Both the position numbers and the translations under genes were made by a program. Shown in pieces: positions 25,237 through 34,634 of a stretch of DNA of 38,888 nt. The notes under the pieces are model-generated. The model had not been told where the DNA came from. It worked only from the letters and a program-made list of their open reading frames with translations, and made no database searches. Where the stretch lies: positions 380,081 to 418,968 of the forward strand of contig NC_049990.1 in NCBI RefSeq assembly GCF_000003815.2, read 5' to 3'. This DNA is from Branchiostoma floridae. Its lineage: Eukaryota; Chordata; Leptocardii; Amphioxiformes; Branchiostomatidae. Positions within the stretch are counted from its first letter, which is position 1. Every line of letters starts with the position of its first letter.

Positions 25237-25470
25237 TTGTAGCGTGCGTAGTCCAGTGGTTAGCGCCCAAGCCTAAACCAAGAAGCCACGAGTTTTAAAT
25301 CCTGCAGTGTCGGTCATCCAACATGCACGCTACTGGAAAGGGTCGCAGTCCTTAGGCCTTAGTCCACTGTTTATTGTGCTTGTTCAAAAGAGCAAGGGGA
25401 ATTTCCCGGCACAATGAACCTGTAGATACTACATACATAGTATCTGTCCTCTCTGTCACGACTGTTTTTG
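25237..25470 (+). mobile_element. tRNA-derived SINE (family C)
   Basis: Head tagtccagtggttagcgccc (A-box type) and a degenerate B box gagttttaaatcc, followed by a body with gctactggaaagggtcgcag and gggaatttcccggcacaa. Fragments of the same body occur at 24940-25030, 25465-25540 and 25823-25930, giving a mosaic around family B insertions. Confidence 0.65.
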
Positions 25471-25540
25471 TATGCTACTGTAAGGGGATGCAGTCATTAA
25501 GACAGGACATTTAACAGTGGTCTACTGTTCATTGGTCATA

Positions 25541-25821
25541 CCAGTGCAATGGCCAAATGGGTAGAGTGTTCGCCTTGTATTCGGTAGGTCGTGAGTTCCC
25601 CGGACGAGTCATACCAAAGACTTTAAAAATGGTACATGCTGCTTTCTCTGCTTAGCACTCAGCATTCGGGAAAGAGTATGGAAGTTGAACACACACCACT
25701 GCCAGCGGACTAGCCCCCTGCTGTAGTGATTGCACAAAGTTGTGTGGCCCAGGGCTATTGAAACGGAGATGGGCGCCGCCCTATGCGCCATCAGTAGCGG
25801 AAAGGACTTTGACTTTTTTTA
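25541..25821 (+). mobile_element. tRNA-derived SINE (family B)
   Basis: The same family as at 26242. The A box gcaatggccaaatgggtaga is present; the B box is damaged to gagttccccgg. The body and tail are intact. Confidence 0.8.
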
Positions 25822-26241
25822 CTGTTCATTGTGCTTGTCAAATAGAGTTCAAGGGAATTTTCCCGATACAACAAACCAGCAAATACTGTACTTAGCGTCT
25901 GTCCTCTCTGTCACGACCAGTGGAAGGTTGGCTCTTCAGTGAGCTAAAACTGGTTCCCGATCATTTTCACTTCCTTCTCACTTTCTCCTTCTCTAATGGA
26001 TCTTGAGGAAGTAAAAACCACGTCTGAAGTGCTTTTGTGGCCTGAAGACACTTAAGACATTTCCCTCAAGACTTTAAGGACTTCCCAGGGAGTCTTAAGA
26101 ACCCTTCTTCCGACCGAGGTACAGGAAATTGTTGCCATTAGCGATGATGTTCGGGAACTGTGATGTTCGGGCGATCACACACTTTCAGGAGATGGATACA
26201 CAGAATTACAACCACATCACTATTACTAGTATTAGAGCAAT

Positions 26242-26518
26242 GGTGCAATGGCCGAGTGGGTAGAGTGTTCACCTTGCATTCGGTAGATTGTGAGTTCGAT
26301 CCCCGGCCGAGTCATACCAAAGATTTTTAAAATGGTACATGCTGCTTTCTTTGCTTAGCACTTGCGTATTCGGGAAAGGGTAGAGAAGTAAAACTTCCAG
26401 TGGACTAGCCCCACCCTGTAGAGACTGCACAAAGATGTATGGCCCAGAGCTATAGAGATGGAGATGGGTGCCACCCTATGCGTCATCAGGCATGGAAGGA
26501 CTGACTTTATTTTACTAT
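26242..26518 (+). mobile_element. tRNA-derived SINE (family B), near full length
   Basis: Head gcaatggccgagtgggtaga (A box) and gagttcgatccccgg (B box), then body gtcataccaaag, ggtacatgctgctttc, ggagatgggtgccac, and an A/T tail. Four related copies or fragments occur in the window. Confidence 0.8.
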
Positions 26519-26520
26519 TA

Positions 26521-26670
26521 GTGGCACCGAATGGCCAAGTGGCTATGCTAGCAAACACAAGATCAACACATTATAGGTTCTATTCCTGGCGATCCTTGCC
26601 AGACGTTATGTCCTCAGGAAAGGCACTGAACACAACTTTCCTCACAACACCAAGGTGTCAAATGTTCCCC
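26521..26670 (+). mobile_element. tRNA-derived SINE (family D)
   Basis: A-box-like atggccaagtggctatgc and B-box-like ggttctattcc, followed by a tail with tcaggaaaggcactgaac and actttcctcac. That tail type is common in deuterostome SINEs. A degenerate copy, not a functional tRNA. Confidence 0.6.
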
Positions 26671-26879
26671 ACATTGTAAGCATTGATGATCTTAACATAA
26701 GTAAGTTATGATTTTCTGTCTTCTGTTACCAGATATGGTGTAAATTCCTTTTCTTTCATTCATTCAAAAGACAAATTTATCATTTTCATCAGGAAAAATG
26801 CCAAAATTTCTTGTGAAAAAGAAACAGGCAGAAGGAAGAGCCCAATGCAATAAATTGTTGTCATGATTAAAATTACCCC

Positions 26880-27060
26880 ATCCTTATACTTTATTCACCA
26901 TGTAGATAATCTACTACATTTGCATATCATCCCTGGGGCCAGCCGAAAAGATAAGCCATTCCAATTTCAGTACTGAAATGGCCTTTTATAACATCCATGC
27001 AAATTTATGCTAATTAATGCACACTGCACTAGTATTATTGAAAATAGACCCATCAGAAAC
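26880..27060. promoter_or_regulatory. candidate enhancer with paired octamer motifs
   Basis: Unique AT-rich sequence carrying ATTTGCAT (26918-26925) and its inverse ATGCAAAT (26997-27004), both perfect POU octamers. It also has AGATAAG (GATA type, 26949), CATTCC (TEAD type, 26957) and GCTAATTAATGC (homeodomain type, 27009-27020). Motif clustering only; no conservation data. Confidence 0.3.
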
Positions 27061-28235
27061 AAACACAGCCCAAACTGGAGGATGATTCCATCTACACACA
27101 TCTTCAGCAATACAAATCTGTGTCCTCAGACAAAGAGGAGAGATTCTCCACTTCTCTGGCATTTATATTAGATTAAGCAGGAGGACAAGACAATAAAAGA
27201 GTGCTGGGAGGAACCTGACTATATCCACTCCCTAATGTGTTTACCAAGTTAATAGTTACTCCTCTTTGTTTTTGTGTTCGTTTTCCAATTCAGTAACCAA
27301 AAACATTTCAGTGGCTTTCATGAGCCTTGGATTCTCAGGCATTTTGGGAGTTATGGAAAAAATTAATCTTTTTGAAAATCCAGCCATCATCAAATTAAAT
27401 CAGACACAAAAGATAACCCCGACAATGTCTCCTGGCACAAAAGATTAAACCAACTTCATCCCACAGCACCTCATTCAGATAATGATTAAATTCTAAACAG
27501 GACCTGCCAATCTACCCATTATGTTCGACAGCTCACCATACAGAGCTGACACTGCGCCTTTCTGTTCCAGGTTAACTGTAGATACTGAGCTAATCATGAA
27601 GCCTTCGACCTCCACCCATCGTCCTGGTTAAGGGACAGAGTTGGGAAAGACTGCAGAAGGAAAACCTCTCACAGGAAAATCAAACATATTTGTAATAACA
27701 CACTTTTGATAATAATGTGCTAATTTCCAGTTGAATATCACTCATGCGGTCCGACTGCTTATCGACATCAGAAGGTAAATTACACCACAGGGACTTTTAT
27801 TCTGTCCCCTTCCTTGGGGCAGTTCTGACTGGTTCATTTTGCACTGCAGCGCTAGGTGTCGCTGCTTACAACTGCTATCCCCAATGGCAAGTACATGTAA
27901 TTACATTTTAGATTGTAAATGCAAACCAAATCTGACACAGAAACTGGCAACCCAGACAAGTTTGTAGACATTTGTAAGTTTCCACCTCGGCAAGCATATT
28001 TGGGTTGCATGAACTGCATACTCTCGAGACATGAAACCTAATGTTTGTTATAATAACGCATAATCCCCTGAAATTACCATTCACTGTCTAATCATTCATA
28101 TTATTTTGTTCATGTTATCTGTACAAATAAGCTATTAAAACACATTTTCCTACTGTAGAAGATAATTTCAGTGTGAAGGTGCAATGAAAGATATCATACG
28201 AATATGTCAAACATTTACTATATACTTCTACATTT

Positions 28236-28237
<2 letters not shown>
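27061..28237. other. unique sequence, no gene or repeat recognised
   Basis: Moderately AT-rich and largely free of recognised repeats. Short open frames (for example 27266-27448) lack splice support or a recognisable product. Confidence 0.4.

Positions 28238-28272
<35 letters not shown>
28238..28272. repeat. (CA)n microsatellite
   Basis: Pure CA dinucleotide run of about 35 bp. Confidence 0.95.
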
Positions 28273-28275
<3 letters not shown>

Positions 28276-28611
28276 AATCAAACACAGAACCTTCTTGTTA
28301 ACTATAATGATTCATTATTCAGGAGTAACACAAACATATCAGCACTTTTATATCGGTGGACAGGACAGGCCCATAATTACCTCCATCATATCAACATCAT
28401 GGTTAATATTTTATGTGGAGCTCCCCGGAGAGTCATGGGTAATTCCGGACCTGACACACGCCAGACACCGATTTACAACCACCATTATCGAGGCACTAAC
28501 TGATTACCTCGGGGCATTGGGAAAACTAGATTTAAAAAAAGACAACATTTGCAAGCAAATGCATGATGTTTTCCTGCAAATGGTCTATAGACTAACAAGC
28601 TCTGTTTCTTA

Positions 28612-30057
28612 GGCCACACCAATTTAATTTCTTGGTTCACGGATTCGCTCGCTCCTATTTTTTGGAAAAAAATAAAAAATAAAAATTACCATCAGCAAAT
28701 TTTCATCATTAATGAAACCATTCACCAACTTTCTGGTGTAGGAAATTGGCCTTTATTACCTCCATGAAATGTCATGGAGGTTATATTTTACCCAGCGTTT
28801 GTACCCAGCGTTTGTGTGTGTGTCTGTCTGTCTGTCTGTCAACAAGATATCTCAAGAACGGCTGGATGGATTAGTTTCATACTTGGTGTGTTGGTGGGGT
28901 GCGATGAAAGCTAGAAGTGATTAGATTTTGGGCCCCCTAGCGGCTTCCCTTGGTACTGCAGCGCAACTTCCGGTTTTGCTATCTCGTGTTCTGAACACGC
29001 TATGGTCACGATTTTTGAGTGTTAGATAGCTCTTGTGCTCAGGAATAAGTGACATAAGTTTTGGCCCCCTACCGACTAGGTTTGGGATAGCAGGGGCATT
29101 TTTGTCAAAAACTTCTGAAGAGGATAACTCAAGAAGGGAACAATGGATTTTCATGATTTTTGGTATGTAGGTACCTTAGACAATGTTGTACAAGATAAGA
29201 TACCAATTATACAAAATAGGAGTAAATTTGCATAATTAATGAGAATATTCTATCATGGCAGTTTTTTCAATGTATATCTTGTCCTGGACATGATGTAGTC
29301 TTGACATTTGGGTGGTAGATAGCTTGCAGTGTCATGACAAAGTGGGGCAGATTTCAGCCCCCTAACATGTAATTTCGGAACTGCAGGGGCATTTTTGTCA
29401 AGACATTCCAAAGTGGATAACTGCAGAAAGGATTGACGGATTGGCATCATTTTAGGGGTGCAGGTAGCTTGGGCAAAGATGTTTATAATGATATACATGT
29501 TATGCAAATGAGGACCTTATTTGCATAATTAATGAGGAAATTGTATAATACCATTATTACTAATAACTGGACTTCAATAAATGTAACACTTATTAATTAT
29601 GATAGATGGAATATAAGCAGATACCAAATATGGTAATGAGGAACTTATTTGCATAATTTATGTAAAAATTGCAAAGCCGCTTTAAGTCTAATGATTGGAA
29701 TTTTATACTTGTGACATGTGTACGTTAGTCAATGATGAACAACAACACGCATAAATTATGTTAATGTCTTAGTCAATTGCATGAAATTTACAAAAGCTCT
29801 AAATTTTCATGGAGGTATGAGGTCGCCGAAATCTAGTATTATAAGCTCCTTAAAGTGTGGGTACAGGTGCTGTTACTGTAAAATAATAGTGTTTTTGTAC
29901 TTTTTTCAAGCTGAAAACTTTTTTCCTTTATGTTTTGGATTAGCCGTTACCTTTACCCCAACCATTTTACAATTTTTGTTTTTATCTTTATTTCGCCCTC
30001 TCGCTGCATACTTTTTATGAAAAAATACGTGAACCAAGAAATTAAATTGGTGTGGCC
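28612..30057. mobile_element. DNA transposon-like element with ~30-bp inverted ends and TTA flanks
   Basis: The left end GGCCACACCAATTTAATTTC and the right end are inverted copies over about 30 bp, continuing through CTTGGTTCACG. Both ends are flanked by TTA (28609-28611 and 30058-30060). A 3-bp TTA duplication and GG-starting ends fit PIF/Harbinger-type elements (family knowledge). No transposase frame is visible. A separate repeat is nested inside, about 28750-29836. Confidence 0.7.
28750..29836. mobile_element. nested repeat with ACCTCCATGA / TCATGGAGGT ends
   Basis: Begins ttacctccatgaaatgtcat and ends tttcatggaggtatgagg near ctagt. It contains about three diverged internal units built around ggataactcaagaa, a gatggatt core, tgcataattaatgag and gcaggggcatttttgtca, about 290-310 bp apart. 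No protein is recognised. The CTAG near the right end would fit a Helitron, but a terminal hairpin and a 5' TC are not clear. Confidence 0.5.
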
Positions 30058-30904
30058 TTACTCGAACATTTACATATCTAGTGTCCAGCCTCTCCAGCTC
30101 TGTCCTGCCACTTGCTACTTGCTACAAAATGTAATAGAACACCGTGGGATGTCTGCTACCTTGACAGTCACCATGGTAACTGTCTGGTACATGACATTGA
30201 CCTTACTTCTTGGGAGAAGAATTAGAGGAACCTAGCAAAAACAGTATGTTTCCCTTCTGTGGAGGTTAACATAAAAATGATGCTACATCATTGAAAACAT
30301 GCACATGTAACATGAGAGGAGCACACCTATGCAAGTAGACTAGCCAGCTGTGCGGCCCAAGGGCTATGGCAATGGAGATGGTCACTGCCTCTATCAAGCA
30401 AAAGGTGTGCGAAGGATTCTAACTAACTTAAAACTTGAAAATAAAATATACCCAACAAACAATTGTACAGAACCACTTAAGTTGAACTGATTCCAAGAAT
30501 CAAGTCCAATTTGAACTGAAATAAGGATTATGATTAACACAAATTAGATGATTGTAAAACTGGTCTAGCACTAGATCTCTGCCCACATACAAATGTACCC
30601 ACCACTTTTTTATCATACACACCTAACATCTTTGCACATGTATATGAACATGGAAACTACAATCTTAATCTTCAAAACACTTACCTTGAGGAAAGCAAAC
30701 CACACCAACAAAACATGCTGTAAAAGTGAGAATGTTGCGTGATGTATCGGCACCAGTCATGGTCCTGCACAAATCCTTATGGAGGTACTGGTGCACTGGG
30801 GACCCCTAGTGACTAGGTCCGGTACTACAGTATGTACACACCTTCACTGTCAAGTATTCTACATTGATGATTGTAGGTATAGAAGGTCGGTGAAACGGCT
30901 GGTC
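30058..30904. other. intergenic or intronic; fragment of SINE family B
   Basis: Around 30350-30420 the text gcggcccaagggctatgg and ggagatggtcactgcc matches the 3' half of the SINE at 25541 and 26242. The rest shows no recognisable feature. Confidence 0.4.
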
Positions 30905-31460
30905 TGCGTCTGCATCTGTATCTATATACTGGTAGCTGGTATAACCGCCCTTCGGCGCAACACACCAGCTTCTGTATCTGTATCTATATACCGGTAGCTG
31001 GTACAACCGCCCTTCGGCGTAACACACCAGCTTCTGTATCTGTATCTATATACCGGTAGCTGGTACAACCGCCCTTCGGTGTAACACACCAGCTTCTGTA
31101 TCTGTATCTACATAGCCGGTATAACCGCCCTTCGGCGTAACACACCAGCTTCTGTATCTGTATTTATATACCGGTAGCTGGTACAACCGCCCTTTGGCGT
31201 AACACACCAGCTTCTGTATCTGTATCTATATAGCCGGCCAGTATAACTGCCCTTTGGCGTAACACACCAGCTTCTGTATCTGTATCTATATAGTAGCCGG
31301 TATAACCACCCTTCGGTGTAACACACCAGCTTCTGTATCTGTATCTATATACCGGTAGCTGGTACAACCGCCCTTCGGCATAACACACCAGCATCTGTAT
31401 CTGTACCTATATACCGGTAGCTGGTATAACCGCCCTTCAGCGTAACACACCAGCTAAGTG
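30905..31460. repeat. hairpin-forming tandem array, 9 x ~60 bp
   Basis: Each unit has a (TCTGTA)-type spacer, agctggt, aaccgcccttcggcgtaac and accagct. Within a unit AGCTGGT pairs with ACCAGCT and CGCC pairs with GGCG around a CTTC loop. Nine cores lie near 30947, 31010, 31068, 31124, 31187, 31247, 31306, 31366 and 31432. Confidence 0.85.
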
Positions 31461-31908
31461 AGTCTGAGTGTTGTAGAGTATGGACAAGTCTGTACCAAAC
31501 TGGTGCAAAACCAGATACAGGTGAACAAAGCAGATATCTGTTCAACTGTTGTATTTGAAGAAATGGGACCTACACCAGACTGTACTTAAACCAGTGCCGT
31601 GCCATATCAGTTACCACTTAAGATGAAGGCAGGCACAGAAGATACATGTACAGAATGTAACTGTTTTGTGTCAGTGGGTGTGAAAGAAGAAGAAAAGTAT
31701 GGAGAAACAAGTGAGTGGTTTAAGCTATACCACTGTACCAGGTTGTTTGTGTGTTTGTACTACAGCAGTACATTTTGTATCTGTGTATGTGTAACAACCT
31801 ACTTGTGTAAAGCAGGCACAGAAAAAACAGGAAGCTTCTGTGTGGTGTAGAAAACAAAACAGTGCATGTAGAAAGTTAGGGATGAGGCCGGTTTGTGCCG
31901 GACTGTAC
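31461..31908. other. intron sequence, no exon seen
   Basis: Downstream flank of the proline-rich dlg exon. A stretch near 31575 (actgtacttaaaccagtg) resembles the exon's own donor region (actgtacctgaaccggtg near 31902), suggesting an old partial duplication. No PDZ coding was recognised. Confidence 0.4.
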
Positions 31909-32163
31909 CTGAACCGGTGCGGAGGCGGGCGGTGCGGAAGCGGCTACTGGCGCCATGACAACCGGCTTCTCCACGTCGAACTGCAGCGGGGGCGGCTTCT
32001 TCACCGGCGGGGGCGCCATGGCAACGGGCTGGCGCGCCACGGCAATGGGCGGAGCCGTGGCCGCCACATCTGCAACTTGTACGGTTTGAACCGGCTGAAC
32101 CGGCTGGTAGTGCTGGGGCGGCACGGGGCGGGGAGGGGGGGCCGCCGCCTTCTGCCGGGCCAG
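31909..32163 (-). CDS. dlg: discs-large exon, proline/alanine/valine-rich linker
   Basis: A 255-nt exon of exactly 85 codons, phase 0 at both ends. The acceptor is cccgtgaccag before CTGGCC and the donor is GTTCAG followed by gtacag. The peptide starts LARQKAAAPPPRPVPPQ, contains QPVQPVQTVQV, PPPVKKPPPL and FDVEKPVV, and ends ASAPVQ. It is very GC-rich compared with flanking introns. Low-complexity Pro-rich sequence is what is expected between L27 and PDZ1 in DLG proteins; vertebrate DLG1/SAP97 has alternatively spliced proline-rich inserts there. The PPPVKKPPP and PPPRPVPP runs could act as SH3 or similar ligands, which is inference. Assignment to dlg rests on strand, order and matching phase with the L27 exon 2.3 kb upstream, not on the peptide alone. 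The following PDZ1 exon was not found. Confidence 0.7.
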
Positions 32164-32165
32164 CT

Positions 32166-32625
32166 GGTCACGGGACAGGGGTCAGCATGGGGGTTTGGGG
32201 GTTACAGGAGGGTCAGCATGGGGGTTTGGGGGATACATGAGGAGAGTTTAGGGGATACATGAGGAGGGTCAGCATGGGGGTTCAGGGGATACAGGAGGGT
32301 CAGCATGGGGGTTTAGGGGATACATGAGGAGGGTCAGCGTGGGGGTTCAGGGGATACATGAAGAGGAGGGTCAGCATGGGGGTTTAGGGGATACATGAGG
32401 AGGGTCAACATGGGAGTTTGGGGATACATGAGGGTCAACATGGGGGGTTGGGGGTTACATGAGAGAAGGGTCAACATGGGGGTTCAGGGGATACATGAGG
32501 AGGGTCAGCATGGGGGTTCAGAGGATACATGAAGAGGAGGTTAAATATGGGGGTTCAGGGAATACATGACAAAGAGGGTCGATATGGGGGTTCAGGGGAT
32601 ACAGGTTGTGCAGAGAGGGTGAACA
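32166..32625 (-). repeat. pyrimidine-rich minisatellite abutting the acceptor of the proline-rich dlg exon
   Basis: Degenerate tandem units of about 35-50 bp read gggtcagcatgggggttt and ggggatacatgaggag on the plus strand, more than ten copies. Sense to dlg (minus) they are pyrimidine-rich and carry a recurring atgctgacc, which resembles a branch-point plus polypyrimidine tract. The last copy lies directly before the real acceptor. The plus strand is G-rich with runs of 3-6 G. Confidence 0.85.
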
Positions 32626-32780
32626 GGGTATGAAAATAACAAAGTTTTGCATAAGGGTGCAAAAAAGGTATGAAAGATGAAACTAATTTGATGAAAAAGA
32701 ACAAGAAATTGCAGAGAAATTGGGAAGCATGAAAAACAAATAAGAAGAAACGAGAAGGAAGTAAAGAAGGAAATGTTTAC

Positions 32781-32825
32781 CTCTTGGTTCTGTTTGTCTT
32801 GTAAGGCTAAGGCTCTTAGAATTTC
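32781..32825 (-). CDS. dlg: probable discs-large microexon (15 codons)
   Basis: A 45-nt candidate exon encoding EILRALALQDKQNQE. It is bounded by an acceptor (ctccttgaag before GAAATT) and a good donor (CAAGAG followed by gtaaac). It is phase 0 at both ends, so it joins the L27 exon and the proline-rich exon without changing frame, and skipping it would also keep the frame. The product would be a short charged, helix-prone segment in the linker between L27 and PDZ1, continuing into LARQKAAAPP of the next exon. I do not recognise this peptide in other DLG proteins. Support is only the splice signals, phase and position between two better exons. It could be a chance open stretch, or an alternatively used cassette. 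Confidence 0.5.
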
Positions 32826-33090
32826 CTTCAAGGAGACACAAACAAAACAGAAATCTTAAGGCACAGTTTCTGGAAATATGACCACATCCTTCAAAATACC
32901 TTACAGCTGATAGTAGAAAAAATGATATCATATTGCAGTCCTTTAACTTATCAGTCAAAGGCATTTATCCACATTTTTCCATAAGTGTACTTTTTGTAAC
33001 AAATTTTTCTTTTCTAAAGCAATATATCTTGTTTTGCTGTATTGAAGACAACACAACATCATCGATAGTACGTAACACAGGGAGAAGAAG

Positions 33091-33203
33091 TGAGTAAGTG
33101 AGTGAGTGAGTGATAGAGTGGTAGTGAGTGTGTGAGTGTGTGAGTGAGTGAGTGAGTGAGTGAGTGAGTGAGTGAGTGAGTGAGTGAGTGAGTGAGTGAG
33201 TGA
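33091..33203. repeat. (GAGT)n microsatellite
   Basis: Interrupted, then pure, GAGT tetranucleotides for about 110 bp inside the intron between the L27 exon and the microexon. The motif is the same as the LINE tail at 38460, but no LINE sequence precedes it here. Confidence 0.9.
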
Positions 33204-34084
33204 AGGAATGAGCACAGACAAGCTTTCAGAAGAAGTTTATTAGAGTTGATGTGAGATGTCCGTGCATGCTGGTATTGACACTGTCAGTGTTTCATGTCTT
33301 CAAGCAGCTTATATATTAACATGACATGCCCATTCAAACCTGTGTCATACAAACTGGCAGGTTTATCTACATTCTGGGAAACCGTGAGATATCTGCCTTT
33401 CTTGAGCCAAGACGTCTTTTTTTCTAATGCCAGATAGATACATGCAAAATACCACTGCTTGTCTCCAAACCACTGCAATAAACATTAGTACCAATATGCG
33501 TTTAAAAAGTTAGCCTCTATCCAGGCCAGTTGGGCCAAGTGCTTAGTCTCTATCCAGGCGCCCTCCATTTCAGCCTTGCAGACGTCTGTGAGAAATGGTC
33601 TAAGAAGTCTTAGAAGATTAGTAGAAGATGTCAAGTTCAACAGTTTAAGGACTTAACACAGCTAAGGACTGTTACTCAGACATAGTAAGATTTGTTACTT
33701 ACAGTAACACTTAATGTTGTTAAAAACTCACAGAAAACGGGAAACCTTGCACAGTTCCTTCTGTTAGTGATGTAGGTTCATCAGTTGACATGCATAGATC
33801 TTCATCCACCTCAATACAGAGAAGTACACCCTACTGTGGAACAACCCCACTTTTGTGAGGAAACTCTTGGGAATATTTCTATGATTTTTTTGAAAGGGGG
33901 TAACGAAATGAATGCACATGTTCCACAAGCGTTTTGGTCCCAGCTTTTACCTGACTTGTTGGACAGATCTGTGGATAACAAGGTCTGGGTCTCGTGCTAC
34001 TTTTTTGCTGGAAAATTGACCAAAGTGAGAAAATTGGACTAGCAAGGTCCGTTTACTTTTTGGCTGAGGTTGCCCACTGGACAA

Positions 34085-34117
34085 CCTGGCTAAAATAAGC
34101 TAGCATTTCGAACCCTG
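34085..34117. mobile_element. right end of another hAT-like element
   Basis: catttcgaaccctg resembles the terminal GTATTTCGAGCCCTG of the same superfamily. A matching left end was not found. A 9-bp gcatagatc occurs at both 33792 and 34117, but the left copy is not followed by a terminal motif, so this may be chance. Confidence 0.35.
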
Positions 34118-34198
34118 CATAGATCCTTCTCAACAAGTATCTCTACCAAAACCTGTCAGACAATTCTACTTAACAATTGTATGACCGACATGACCATA

Positions 34199-34458
34199 CA
34201 GGGCTGGAAATACCACATGCATATGCAAGTTTGTGCATGTAAAATTGGTGTGGTGCAAGTAACTCTCACACCAAACTTGCACTGGTTTTATCCACTGTTA
34301 CCTGGCATTAGAATAAGCTAACACACATCAAGAATAATATATGTCTTCGACAATTAAAAGAAAATAACTATTTTAGGTTGTGAAAGTAATTTTCTTCTGG
34401 TGCAAGTTACTTTTGGCTCAACTGTGCAAGTTTACCGAAAAGTGTATTTCGAGCCCTG
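34199..34458. mobile_element. hAT-like MITE with CAGGGCTGGAAATAC ends
   Basis: Inverted ends CAGGGCTGGAAATAC and GTATTTCGAGCCCTG bound 260 bp of non-coding sequence rich in ttgcatgta and gtgcaagt. It ends only 45 bp from the donor of the dlg L27 exon. I see no clean 8-bp target duplication. Confidence 0.6.
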
Positions 34459-34503
34459 CCATGTCTTAAGATGCACGTGTATGTCTTAAGAAATGTTGGT
34501 TAC

Positions 34504-34634
34504 CTCGGTGGGCTTGCGGGAGGTCAGGGGGGCGTGTTCCTCCCACTTGTTGGCGATCTCCATCGTCTCGCGAGTCTTCTGGTCGGTCGTCTTGGTGCCA
34601 TCCTGGAGCGTGACTTCGTAAAACTCCTGGATAT
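34504..34634 (-). CDS. dlg: discs-large (DLG) exon, end of L27 region
   Basis: Internal exon of a discs-large family MAGUK scaffold, which organises membrane protein complexes at junctions and synapses. It encodes 43 full codons beginning IQEFYEVTLQDGTKTTDQKT and ending in SRKPTE. From memory of the family, the last L27 helix of fly Dlg and vertebrate DLG1 carries the near-identical DIQEFYE(V/L)TL run followed by a Lys/Thr-rich stretch and a Trp, as here (NKWEE). On the minus strand the acceptor is tttccgcag before ATATCCAG, and the donor is GAG followed by gtaacc. The exon starts in phase 1 (the D codon is completed by a G from the previous exon) and ends in phase 0. The preceding L27 exon was not found in the window. 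The acceptor sits inside a tandem array, and one array copy could lengthen the exon by 51 nt. Family assignment is strong; which DLG paralogue is not resolved. Confidence 0.88.

Noticed and set aside
26242-26310. tRNA gene
   Set aside because: The same head with the same 3' body recurs at 25541 and 38684, so it is a SINE.
28184-28612. 142-codon open frame containing a His-Thr run
   Set aside because: Runs through a CA microsatellite, with no homology or splice support.
30905-31460. CRISPR-like array with hairpin repeats
   Set aside because: Spacers are variants of a TCTGTA simple repeat, not unique sequences.
31876-32124. ATG-started minus-strand gene of 82 codons
   Set aside because: The frame extends upstream to an acceptor and is better explained as an internal exon ending at 31909; the apparent C-terminus reads through the donor into intron.
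33785-34042. 85-codon plus-strand open frame
   Set aside because: Lies in the dlg intron next to a hAT-like end; no recognisable domain and no conserved splice borders.
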